Origin: an uncultured Oscillospiraceae bacterium
Lineage (GTDB): Bacteria > Bacillota > Clostridia > Oscillospirales > Oscillospiraceae
Assembly: GCA_900763995.1 (NCBI GenBank)
Contig: CAAFMK010000186.1
Location: 1 to 14,602 of the forward strand
Reading direction: 5' to 3'
DNA: 14,602 nucleotides
Notes under the pieces: generated by a model
What the model was told of the DNA's origin: nothing
What the model saw: the letters and a program-made list of their open reading frames with translations, nothing else
The model's database searches: none
In this document: positions 1 to 6,126 of the stretch, piece after piece
Numbering within the stretch: the first letter of the stretch is position 1
Layout of the letters: every line of letters begins with the position of its first letter
Position numbers and translations under genes: made by a program

Positions 1-38
1 ATGGAACTCCTTGCAGGAGGGCTTTTTTCGACAAGCTG

Positions 39-70
39 AGTGCCCGCAGTCTTATAAGATTGCGGGCACT
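39..70. terminator. Inverted repeat downstream of the chemoreceptor gene
   Basis: A perfect 10-bp inverted repeat, AGTGCCCGCA (39-48) and TGCGGGCACT (61-70), flanks a 12-nt loop that is itself nearly palindromic. It lies 11 nt beyond the stop codon of the minus-strand chemoreceptor. The only U-rich tract follows on the plus strand (TTGTTGT, 71-77), so it could also serve a plus-strand gene ending left of the window. No T-run follows on the minus strand. Another small GC stem and a T6 run at 7-28 may be the tail of the terminator of that upstream gene. Confidence 0.6.
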
Positions 71-81
71 TTGTTGTAAAA

Positions 82-1731
82 TCAGTGCTTGAGGCGGAAA
101 GCCTTGGTCTCATCCTGAAGGATCTGGGTCTGGGAGAACAGCTCCTGACTGACCGCGGCGACCTCCTCACTGGTTGCGGAGTTGGTGTGAACCACTTCGG
201 AAATCTGGTTGATACCCTCAGTGACCTGGGTGACGGCCAGAGCCGTCTCCTGAACCACATTGGTAATGCCGTCGATCTCAGTGGTGGACTGAGCGGCCAG
301 TTTGAGGGTGTTCTCCATGGTCTGGGAGACCTCCTCCACAATGCTGCCGCCCCGTTTGACCGCCTCAATGGAGCTCTCGATCAGAACCTTGGTGGCCTGG
401 GCGGCCTGGTTGGACTGAGCAGCCAGGCTGCGTACCTCATCGGCGACAACAGCAAATCCCTTGCCGGCAGATCCGGCGCGGGCGGCCTCAACAGCGGCGT
501 TGAGGGCCAGGATATTGGTCTGGAATGCGATGCTCTCAATGGTAGAAATGATCTTGCTGATCTCGTGGGAGGACTGTTGAATATCCTCCATGGCTTTGAT
601 CATGTGCTGCATCTGCTCGTTGCTGGCAGAGACCTGCGCGTTGGTTTGGCGTGCATTCTCCTGTACAGACTGTGCAGCTGCTGCGTTGGACTCTGCATTT
701 CTGGACAGGTCATTGAGAGAGGCCATCAGCTTCTCCACAGAGCTGGCCTGCTCTGTGGAACCCTGTGCCAGAGCCTGAGAGCTGGAGGAAAGCTGCTTGG
801 CACCGTTGGTGACCTGGAGGGTGGCTTCGTTGATTTTGGACAGCGCCCCGGAAAGGGAGTCAGTCAGCAGCTGAATGGAGTTCTCGATGGAACGGAAGTC
901 CCCAATAAAGGGGGCGGCCACATGGATATCAAAGTTGCCGTGGGACATATTCTCCATGATCTGATTGAGGTCAGAGACATAGGCATCGATGCGCTGAAGA
1001 GAGTGATGCAGACTATCTGCCAGCTGACCGATCTCGTTTCCTGGATAGCGGCTGAACTCCAGATGCAGCTTGCCATCGTTGAGGGGATCTGTCTCTCTTC
1101 TAAGCGCCAGAATGGGACGAACCACATTGTGCAGTACATACCAAGTCAAGCTGAGCTGACACAGCAGGGACAATACAAAAGCGATGGTGTTCCACAGCTG
1201 AATGGACTGAATGACAGAGGCCTTTTGCTGGTTGTGCTCAACACTGAGCTGCTCGGTCCGCTCAAGGATCTCGCCCAGCTTTTCAACTACCTCATCCACA
1301 TTTGTACGGATGGTGTTGTTGTAGTAGTCCTGTGCAGCATCTGGATCGGATGCCAGCAGGTCCAACACATAGGCGGCGGATTCATGAAGTTTTTTATGGA
1401 TGGGTTCCAGCTCTTTGCGCAAGGCTTCCAGCTTCTGATCCTCAACACTTAGCGCGCCGTAGATCCACTGACCCAGTGTGCAGGCGGTGGGGTCTGTTGC
1501 ACCAGAAAAGGCAGCACCCTTATATAAAGCGGTGCTGAGTTGGTTTGACCAGCGGTAGTGGGCCGCCTCAGCCTGTAAGGCCTGGCTGTGGATAGCGTCT
1601 ACCTCTGCACTGCTCATGTCAGCCTGTTTGATGCCCTGAATGCCGATAAACACAGCCATACAGAACAGCAAAGAGGAACAGATAGCAGCAACAACACGGA
1701 TCCATACTGCCAGCTTGATGCTCTTTTTCAT
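82..1731 (-). CDS. Methyl-accepting chemotaxis protein with extracytoplasmic CZB-like zinc domain
   Basis: Transmembrane chemoreceptor of 549 aa that would signal through CheW and CheA. Membrane segments lie at about 9-31 and 179-204, enclosing an outside domain of about 150 residues. That domain shows the CZB (chemoreceptor zinc-binding) pattern: H58-x-x-W61, C84-T-L-G-x-W89, then H112 and H116, a complete 3His-1Cys set with family-like spacing. A HAMP domain (about 204-252) follows, then a long coiled-coil signalling domain whose conserved hairpin tip is at about 400-437 (IAFQTNILALNAAVEAARAG). No C-terminal CheR/CheB-docking pentapeptide is seen; it ends FRLKH. The ATG is preceded by GGGAGGAG about 9 nt upstream. 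The gene is monocistronic and divergent from galM. Family assignment is firm. The ligand is unknown: CZB domains elsewhere bind zinc, and some respond to hypochlorous acid through the zinc-bound Cys, which is only inference here. Confidence 0.96.
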   Translation of the reverse strand: MKKSIKLAVWIRVVAAICSSLLFCMAVFIGIQGIKQADMSSAEVDAIHSQALQAEAAHYRWSNQLSTALYKGAAFSGATDPTACTLGQWIYGALSVEDQKLEALRKELEPIHKKLHESAAYVLDLLASDPDAAQDYYNNTIRTNVDEVVEKLGEILERTEQLSVEHNQQKASVIQSIQLWNTIAFVLSLLCQLSLTWYVLHNVVRPILALRRETDPLNDGKLHLEFSRYPGNEIGQLADSLHHSLQRIDAYVSDLNQIMENMSHGNFDIHVAAPFIGDFRSIENSIQLLTDSLSGALSKINEATLQVTNGAKQLSSSSQALAQGSTEQASSVEKLMASLNDLSRNAESNAAAAQSVQENARQTNAQVSASNEQMQHMIKAMEDIQQSSHEISKIISTIESIAFQTNILALNAAVEAARAGSAGKGFAVVADEVRSLAAQSNQAAQATKVLIESSIEAVKRGGSIVEEVSQTMENTLKLAAQSTTEIDGITNVVQETALAVTQVTEGINQISEVVHTNSATSEEVAAVSQELFSQTQILQDETKAFRLKH

Positions 1732-1796
1732 AATCGATTTCTCCTCCCATAAAATCGTCCCTACTCAAAGATCGATCACACATTATGTCGAACCAT

Positions 1797-1826
1797 AGTA
1801 TACCATTATGATACAATATATGTCTA
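1797..1826 (-). promoter_or_regulatory. SigmaA-type promoter of the chemoreceptor gene
   Basis: Read on the minus strand, TAGACA (1821-1826, 5/6 to TTGACA) is followed by an 18-nt spacer and TATACT (1797-1802, 5/6 to TATAAT). This would give a 5' leader of about 60 nt before the ATG at 1731. It resembles a vegetative promoter, not the sigmaD/FliA type often found on chemotaxis genes. Confidence 0.65.
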
Positions 1827-1942
1827 GGTATTTTACAATCTTTTTGGCTTTTCTCCGCCGCTTTTTCTGGTATGTTTTCGGGGGAGGGGTAATATGACCA
1901 GATAGAAGGGTTATGATTTTTAAATTTTGTACGAGATTATAA

Positions 1943-2103
1943 GGGCAACACCGCACAATGTCATCTGTGGCACTTTAGTAAATTTCACGCCATCAATTCG
2001 TTGTGGATCATTGAGATCCACCCAGGATTCCTGCGGATTCACGCCTTTTTCTGAGGAGAAATTTTTCTATAAATCGCTCTTGCTGAATGATGCGGTATTG
2101 CCG
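1943..2103. mobile_element. MITE-like element with imperfect terminal inverted repeats
   Basis: The left end GGGCAACACCGCACAATG (1943-1960) matches the reverse complement of the right end, AATGATGCGGTATTGCCG (2086-2103), at 13 of 18 positions, with a shared core GGCAAYACCGCA (12 of 13 including the following base choice). The 161-bp interior holds no convincing gene. It contains an internal hairpin GTGGATC (2003-2009)/GATCCAC (2015-2021) and a smaller TTTCT/AGAAA stem (2048-2061). This is the architecture of a non-autonomous MITE. No clear target-site duplication is visible, so it may be old or trimmed. It sits in the divergent intergenic region between the chemoreceptor and galM, where insertion could change galM expression. 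It could instead be a dispersed structured intergenic repeat. Confidence 0.55.
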
Positions 2104-2131
2104 AAAAAGAACTGTGATAAGATCCACCCAG
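2014..2131. repeat. 12-bp direct repeat AGATCCACCCAG, one copy inside and one outside the MITE-like element
   Basis: AGATCCACCCAG occurs at 2014-2025 (inside the MITE-like element) and again at 2120-2131 (17 bp beyond its right end). The segment GTGGATC at 2003-2009 can pair with either copy, so alternative RNA pairings are possible in a transcript crossing this region. It may be chance or a trace of rearrangement at the element's right boundary. Confidence 0.5.
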
Positions 2132-2132
2132 A

Positions 2133-2158
2133 CAGGGGGGACAGTGGAGCGGCCCCTG
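2133..2158 (+). promoter_or_regulatory. GC-rich hairpin just upstream of the galM ribosome site
   Basis: CAGGGG (2133-2138) can pair with CCCCTG (2153-2158) across a 14-nt loop, 18 nt before the AGGAGG of galM. It has no T-run, so it is not a simple terminator. A weak extended -10 (TGATAAGAT, 2115-2123) lies just before it, without a good -35. No strong galM promoter is evident between 1827 and 2176. Confidence 0.25.
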
Positions 2159-2190
2159 GGATAAAACAGAATGTTCAGGAGGAAAAGCAG

Positions 2191-3240
2191 ATGCAGACAC
2201 AAAATCAGATCACATCCTTTGGCACAACGGCAGATGGCACACAGGTGAATCAGATCACCCTTACACAGGGCGGGCTGTCCTGCCAGATCCTTACCTATGG
2301 GGGGATCGTCCGTACACTCACCGTCCCGGATCGGGATGGGAACAAAGTGGATGTGGTATTGGGCTTTGATACCTTGCAGGACTATATGAGTCAGGACAAA
2401 TATATTGGGGCGCTGGTAGGGCGGTGTGCAAACCGCATTGCGGGGGGGCAGTTTATGCTCCATGGTCAGGCATATCCGTTGTATGTGAACAACGGCCCCA
2501 ACCACCTCCACGGTGGGCGTGTGGGCTTTGATGCTCAGGTGTGGACAGTAGAGGAGATGGGGCCAGCCTATGTGACCCTGTCACTGTCCAGCCCAGATGG
2601 TCAGGAGGGCTACCCCGGGGATCTGACTGTACAGGTGACCTGTACCCTGGAAGCGGATGGACTGCGCATGGCATACTGGGCCAAAAGCACACAGGACACC
2701 ATCTGCAATCTCACCAACCACAGCTACTTCAACCTGTCAGGGCATCATACAGGCCCGGCCCTGAACCACCAGCTTCAGCTGTTTGCCCAGTTCTACACCC
2801 CGGCTGATACCACCTCTATTCCCACTGGGGAGGTGGTGCCGGTGGAGGGAACTCCTATGGATTTCCGCCAGCTCACCCCGGTGGGGACACGGATCGAGGA
2901 GGACTTTACCCAGCTGGTACAGGCAAAGGGCTACGATCACAACTGGGTGATTGACGGCCTATCTGGAACACTGCGGCCGGCGGCGGTGCTGTATTCCCCA
3001 GATACCGGTATTGTAATGGAGACCCAGACCACCATGCCTGGGATACAGTTTTATGCCGGGAACTATCTGGAGGGCTGCCCAGCTGGCAAGGGGGGCGCAC
3101 ACTATGGCAATCGGTGGGGCCTTGCACTGGAGACACAGTATTTTCCCGATGCCATTCACCACCCCAATTTTCCCAGCCCCGTCCTGAAAGCGGGGGAGGA
3201 GTACAGTCACCAGACCTTCTACCGCTTTCACATCCAATAA
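2191..3240 (+). CDS. galM: Aldose 1-epimerase (mutarotase)
   Basis: Cytoplasmic enzyme of 349 aa that interconverts alpha and beta anomers of galactose, glucose and other aldoses, feeding the Leloir pathway. Family landmarks are present in order: N81-R82-I83, the NHLHGG motif (H105/H108), TNHSYFNL with the catalytic acid H177, YDHN with D249, and the catalytic base E314 in ALETQYFPD. Length matches the family. An open frame runs upstream to 1927 through the MITE-like element, but the ATG at 2191 is chosen because AGGAGG (2177-2182) sits 8 nt before it and conserved sequence begins here. No galK, galT or sugar transporter is adjacent, so it stands alone. No terminator is seen before the next promoter at 3281. 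Confidence 0.95.
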   Translation: MQTQNQITSFGTTADGTQVNQITLTQGGLSCQILTYGGIVRTLTVPDRDGNKVDVVLGFDTLQDYMSQDKYIGALVGRCANRIAGGQFMLHGQAYPLYVNNGPNHLHGGRVGFDAQVWTVEEMGPAYVTLSLSSPDGQEGYPGDLTVQVTCTLEADGLRMAYWAKSTQDTICNLTNHSYFNLSGHHTGPALNHQLQLFAQFYTPADTTSIPTGEVVPVEGTPMDFRQLTPVGTRIEEDFTQLVQAKGYDHNWVIDGLSGTLRPAAVLYSPDTGIVMETQTTMPGIQFYAGNYLEGCPAGKGGAHYGNRWGLALETQYFPDAIHHPNFPSPVLKAGEEYSHQTFYRFHIQ

Positions 3241-3280
3241 GCAAAGGGCAATATGTGACAGAAAATAGGACGATACCCCC

Positions 3281-3309
3281 TTGTAAAAAAATTTGTGCTG
3301 AGGTATACT
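3281..3309 (+). promoter_or_regulatory. SigmaA-type promoter of the ECF S-component unit
   Basis: TTGTAA (3281-3286, -35) and TATACT (3304-3309, -10) are separated by exactly 17 nt, the optimal spacing. Transcription would begin near 3316, about 235 nt upstream of the ATG at 3552, so galM and the ECF gene need not be co-transcribed. Confidence 0.7.
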
Positions 3310-3315
3310 CCAGCC

Positions 3316-3551
3316 AGTCTGCGCCTATGGCGGGACAGGTGGCAGCTGCATATCACATTGGCTGCAGTGCCTGGTTTAGAATATGGTCATTCCCAGGGGG
3401 CAGATCCCGGAAATCCAGAGACGATACCCGGAGAGCTGCACCTGAGATCACCAGTTTCCTGACCCAAAGGCCCTCAGCACCAGTGCTGTATGACCGCCCA
3501 AGAATTGCACTGCATCCACAAGAAGTGGAGCGGCAGCAGGAGGAATAAAAT
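3316..3551 (+). promoter_or_regulatory. Long structured 5' leader before the ECF S component, riboswitch class unrecognised
   Basis: This stretch of about 235 nt holds no convincing gene. It has a strong stem, GGCAGCTGCA (3341-3350) with TGCAGTGCC (3363-3371) and one bulged A, followed by GC-rich segments (for example 3391-3440). Leaders of this length upstream of vitamin-transporter S components often carry riboswitches. I compared it by eye with cobalamin, TPP, FMN, THF, preQ1, purine, lysine, SAM and T-box signatures and found no acceptable match. The ribosome site AGGAGG (3538-3543) ends 8 nt before the ATG, so translational control is possible. No intrinsic terminator with a T-run is visible in the leader. 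Confidence 0.4.
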
Positions 3552-4184
3552 ATGAGAAGCAAAACCAATGTACGCTACATGACTCAGCTGGCACTGTTAA
3601 TGGCCATCGTTCTTATCATGGCCTACACCCCATTGGGCTATCTAAAGACCCCATGGGGGGTGGACATCACCTTTATTGTGATTCCAGTGGCTGTGGGCTC
3701 TATTATCCTAGGCCCCAAAGCGGGAGCATTTCTGGGTCTGGTCTTTGGACTGACCAGCTTTGCCCAAGCTTTTGGCGCAAGTGCAATGGGGACACTCTTT
3801 TTACAGGCCAGCCCAGTGGGCACCTTTTATTGCTGTGTAGTCAACCGGGTGCTGGTGGGGGTTATTCCAGGGCTGCTCTACAATGCGCTGCGCAGACATG
3901 ATCGGACAAAGGTAGTGGGCATTGCGGTGTGCTGCTTTTTGACTCCGGCACTGAACACAATTTTGTATATTGTCAGCAGCTGGCTGATTTTCTCCGATAC
4001 TTGGCTGAGTGTGTCCGCTGCTGCTGGCTATACTGGGCAGGGCGGTTTTAGCCTGTTGGGTTTTATACTGGGCCTGGTGGCGGTCAACGGCGTGTCTGAG
4101 GCCATTGCCTGTCTGGTTTTGGGGACAGCGGTGTGTAAGGTTCTGCAAAAAACCGTGGTACATGAAGGGGTGCGGGCAGTGTGA
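3552..4184 (+). CDS. ECF-transporter substrate-binding (S) component
   Basis: Integral membrane protein of 210 aa with about six hydrophobic segments and the N-terminal signature of the ECF S-component superfamily: a first helix ending in TPLGYLKTPWG (26-36), then ITFIVIPVAVGSIILGPKAG (39-58) and LGLVFGLTSF (61-70). S components bind a vitamin or similar micronutrient and dock onto a shared EcfA-EcfA'-EcfT energising module. That module is not encoded in this window, as is usual for group II ECF systems. The sequence resembles the subfamily often annotated as pantothenate-type, but the substrate cannot be read from the sequence and no biosynthetic neighbour betrays it. The start is supported by AGGAGG 8 nt upstream. 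The gene overlaps the following small ORF by GTGA. Confidence 0.88.
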   Translation: MRSKTNVRYMTQLALLMAIVLIMAYTPLGYLKTPWGVDITFIVIPVAVGSIILGPKAGAFLGLVFGLTSFAQAFGASAMGTLFLQASPVGTFYCCVVNRVLVGVIPGLLYNALRRHDRTKVVGIAVCCFLTPALNTILYIVSSWLIFSDTWLSVSAAAGYTGQGGFSLLGFILGLVAVNGVSEAIACLVLGTAVCKVLQKTVVHEGVRAV

Positions 4185-4327
4185 AAGAGATTGGAATTAT
4201 GGAGGTGGGCGCAATGGCGGCCCGGGCCATGGAGATGGCTATTGTCCAGGCAGTGCAGTCTGCCCACTCGGCCTATGGGCTTATGGGGTGGAGTGAGCTG
4301 GGCAAAACAGCGGCCCCCATCCTTTGA
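4181..4327 (+). CDS. Small ORF (48 aa), translationally coupled to the ECF gene, unknown function
   Basis: A GTG codon at 4181 overlaps the ECF stop codon as GTGA, with AAGGGG (4165-4170) 10 nt upstream, the arrangement typical of translational coupling. The 48-residue product begins MKEIGIMEVGAMAARAMEMA, is Ala/Met-rich and plausibly helical, and has no cysteine or clear membrane segment. It ends 20 nt before a strong terminator (4348), so it lies inside the ECF transcript. I recognise no family. The opening faintly resembles the start of a bacterial microcompartment shell domain, but the match does not continue. It could be a genuine small protein, the remnant of a longer deleted gene, or a chance frame. 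Confidence 0.4.
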   Translation: MKEIGIMEVGAMAARAMEMAIVQAVQSAHSAYGLMGWSELGKTAAPIL

Positions 4328-4347
4328 TGTAGACAGACCGTATGTGG

Positions 4348-4383
4348 AAGAAGTGGCACTGCTGGGGCAGTGCTGCTTCTTTT
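4348..4383 (+). terminator. Rho-independent terminator of the ECF unit
   Basis: A 15-bp stem (4348-4362 with 4367-4381, including two G-U pairs; core GCACTGC/GCAGTGC) with a TGGG loop runs into TTCTTTTG. It separates the ECF unit from the TTT operon promoter about 60 bp downstream. Confidence 0.8.
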
Positions 4384-4441
4384 GTCTATCAAAAGGCCAC
4401 GGTTTGTGAAAGGGAGCCCCTGGGACAGCGGGGGAGAGATA

Positions 4442-4470
4442 TTGACGAATGGGAAAAAATTATATATATT
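4442..4470 (+). promoter_or_regulatory. SigmaA-type promoter of the tctCBA operon
   Basis: TTGACG (4442-4447) and TATATT (4465-4470) have a 17-nt spacer, each 5/6 to consensus. Transcription would start near 4477, inside an A/T-rich pair of direct repeats AATAATT (4476-4482 and 4489-4495) that could be an operator. A ribosome site AGGAGAGGG (4506-4514) precedes the ATG at 4521. Confidence 0.75.
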
Positions 4471-4520
4471 ATGGGAATAATTGATACAAATAATTTAAAC
4501 GGCATAGGAGAGGGAATCTT

Positions 4521-5594
4521 ATGAAGAAAATAACCGCCCTGATTTGTGCAATGGTGATGGTACTCCACCTCACCGCCTGTGGGGGTGCGCCCGCCACAGA
4601 CAGTAAGGGTACCGGCGACAGTGTCAGCTCCGCAGGCTCAACGGCCCTCAGCTACCCCCATAAAAGGGTGACCATGATCATTCCCTATGGCGCTGGCGGA
4701 ACGGCTGATCTGGTGGGCCGTCAGCTGGGGATGGCCCTTGGGGAGGTTCTGGGGGTATCTGTGGTGGTGGAGAACCAGCCTGGTGCCTCTGCCTCCATTG
4801 GCTGTCAGGCCGCATTGGATGCCAAGGCTGACGGTTCCACCATTTTGTTTACCGCCGAAACACTGGGTACCCAGCGCGTTATGGGCATTAGCCAGCTGAG
4901 TTACGCAGATTTCAGCCCAATTATGGCTGTGGCAGACGATCCAAAGGTGATGGTGGTGGCGAAGGATTCCCCCTATCAGACTGTGGAGGAGCTGCTCTCC
5001 GCAATGGAGCAAGCCCCCAACACCATCCAGATGGCCTATACAGGCCCGGGGGGCTCTGGACACATTCAGGCCCTCATTCTCAATCAGTTTGGATATCAGC
5101 CAGCGCTGACCGCCTATGCCTCCGGAGCAGATGGTATTGTGGCTGTGATGAGCAAGCAGGTGGTATTCACCAACGCCAACTACTCCAGTGTGGCCTCGTA
5201 TATCGACAGCGGGGATTTGAAGCTGTTGGCAGTCTGCGCCAATGAGCGGATGGAGGGATACCCGGATATCCCCGCCCTTAGTGAGATCATTGAGGGCAGT
5301 GAGGAGGATATGGACACCCCCTATACCCCGCTCAGTTTGCTGGTGGCAAAGGATGTGCCAGAGGAGCTGAAAGAAACCTTGCGTGCAGCCTGTGTACAGG
5401 CGGTAAAATCTCCAGAGTTCAACCAGTTTATGGAGGATAATCACATCAACAAGCTGTATGAGCTCTACCAAACAGTGGATGAAATCAGCGCATTTTACGC
5501 CAAGTGGGAGTCCGCCATAGCGTGGATGATCTATGAGGCTGGAGCAGCCACCTACAGTCCAGAGAAGTTTGGGATTCCAAAGCCTGCCGTCTGA
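4521..5594 (+). CDS. tctC: TTT-family periplasmic-type substrate-binding lipoprotein (TctC/Bug family)
   Basis: Extracytoplasmic receptor of 357 aa for a tripartite tricarboxylate transporter. A lipoprotein signal peptide with lipobox L17-T-A-C20 is followed by a Gly/Ser-rich linker, consistent with membrane tethering in a Gram-positive cell. The Bug fold starts at about 45 with YPHKRVTMIIPYGAGGTADL, containing the characteristic ligand-loop motif PYGAGGTADLVGR (55-67), and continues to a typical C-terminus with PEELKETLRAACVQAVKSPEF. Relatives bind carboxylates such as citrate, C4-dicarboxylates or terephthalate; the ligand here cannot be assigned. It is first in the operon, 43 nt before tctB. 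No tctDE-type two-component regulator is adjacent. Confidence 0.93.
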   Translation: MKKITALICAMVMVLHLTACGGAPATDSKGTGDSVSSAGSTALSYPHKRVTMIIPYGAGGTADLVGRQLGMALGEVLGVSVVVENQPGASASIGCQAALDAKADGSTILFTAETLGTQRVMGISQLSYADFSPIMAVADDPKVMVVAKDSPYQTVEELLSAMEQAPNTIQMAYTGPGGSGHIQALILNQFGYQPALTAYASGADGIVAVMSKQVVFTNANYSSVASYIDSGDLKLLAVCANERMEGYPDIPALSEIIEGSEEDMDTPYTPLSLLVAKDVPEELKETLRAACVQAVKSPEFNQFMEDNHINKLYELYQTVDEISAFYAKWESAIAWMIYEAGAATYSPEKFGIPKPAV

Positions 5595-5637
5595 GCTGTA
5601 GAGGATAGGATATTTTGGGGAAGAAGGGGGTACTGGG

Positions 5638-6111
5638 ATGGACAGCTACTTTCGCAATAAAAACATACAGGATGGATTGGTCGTCCTGATCCTGGGCCTT
5701 GCCTTGGGGATTCGCAGTGTCTATGGACTTTGCTTTTCCACCGTGAAGGCCAGCTGGATCATGTCCCCCTATCTCTTCCCTATCCTTATTTCTGTGTTTG
5801 CCCTGTGTCTTGGCATCTCCTTAATGCTGGAGGGGAAGGGGCAGGTGGAGAACGCCCACCGGCATGGGGAGCAGCCCCCGCAAAGGGAGCCTATAAAGCT
5901 CAGGTGTGTTTTGTATGTGGTGGGGCTGAGTGTCCTTTACTATGTGTCCATGTCCACACTCACCTTTATTCCGGCCACCGTGCTATATTTAGGGGGAATG
6001 ATGTGGCTGTTGGGGGAACGCAGATGGAAGGTGATCGCCCCCCTTTCCATCTTGATGCCAGCGGCACTTTATATCCTGTTTGCGCTGGCCTTGAATGTCC
6101 GTTTACCGTAG
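5638..6111 (+). CDS. tctB: TTT-family small membrane subunit TctB
   Basis: Small integral membrane protein of 157 aa with about four to five hydrophobic segments (roughly 12-30, 38-62, 88-108, 110-122 and 132-154), matching the small, poorly conserved subunit of tripartite tricarboxylate transporters. A charged loop, about residues 64-86, separates the two halves. The start ATG is preceded by a GAAGGGGG ribosome site. It lies between tctC and tctA with 15 nt to the next start, so co-transcription and possible coupling are expected. Identification rests mainly on size, topology and position between two clear TTT genes. Confidence 0.88.
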   Translation: MDSYFRNKNIQDGLVVLILGLALGIRSVYGLCFSTVKASWIMSPYLFPILISVFALCLGISLMLEGKGQVENAHRHGEQPPQREPIKLRCVLYVVGLSVLYYVSMSTLTFIPATVLYLGGMMWLLGERRWKVIAPLSILMPAALYILFALALNVRLP

Positions 6112-6126
6112 GGGAGGTGTAGGCAT

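Noticed and set aside
85..1452. A 455-codon open frame on the plus strand opposite the chemoreceptor gene
   Set aside because: It is the codon-complement shadow of the chemoreceptor; it has no recognisable domain, and the minus-strand protein is unmistakable.
1943..1960. T-box-like ACCGC sequence upstream of galM
   Set aside because: Only ACCGC is shared; no specifier stem or antiterminator T-box core is present, and the sequence is better explained as one end of an inverted repeat.
1927..2190. N-terminal extension of galM through the upstream region
   Set aside because: The frame is open, but the extension runs through the MITE-like element, resembles no epimerase sequence, and the strong ribosome site sits before the ATG at 2191.
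3371..3450. Purine-, TPP- or cobalamin-riboswitch-like fragments in the ECF leader (for example ATATGG, ACCTGA)
   Set aside because: Isolated short matches without the surrounding conserved elements or the required pairing order.
3114..3548. A 144-codon plus-strand frame overlapping the galM end and the ECF leader
   Set aside because: It overlaps conserved galM sequence in another frame, has no ribosome site and shows no protein-like features; the region fits an untranslated leader better.
4181..4260. Resemblance of the 48-aa ORF to the start of a microcompartment shell (BMC) domain
   Set aside because: Similarity covers only about ten residues and the rest of the domain pattern is missing.
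4638..5471. A 277-codon minus-strand frame opposite tctC
   Set aside because: Antisense shadow of a clearly identified coding region, with no recognisable domain.
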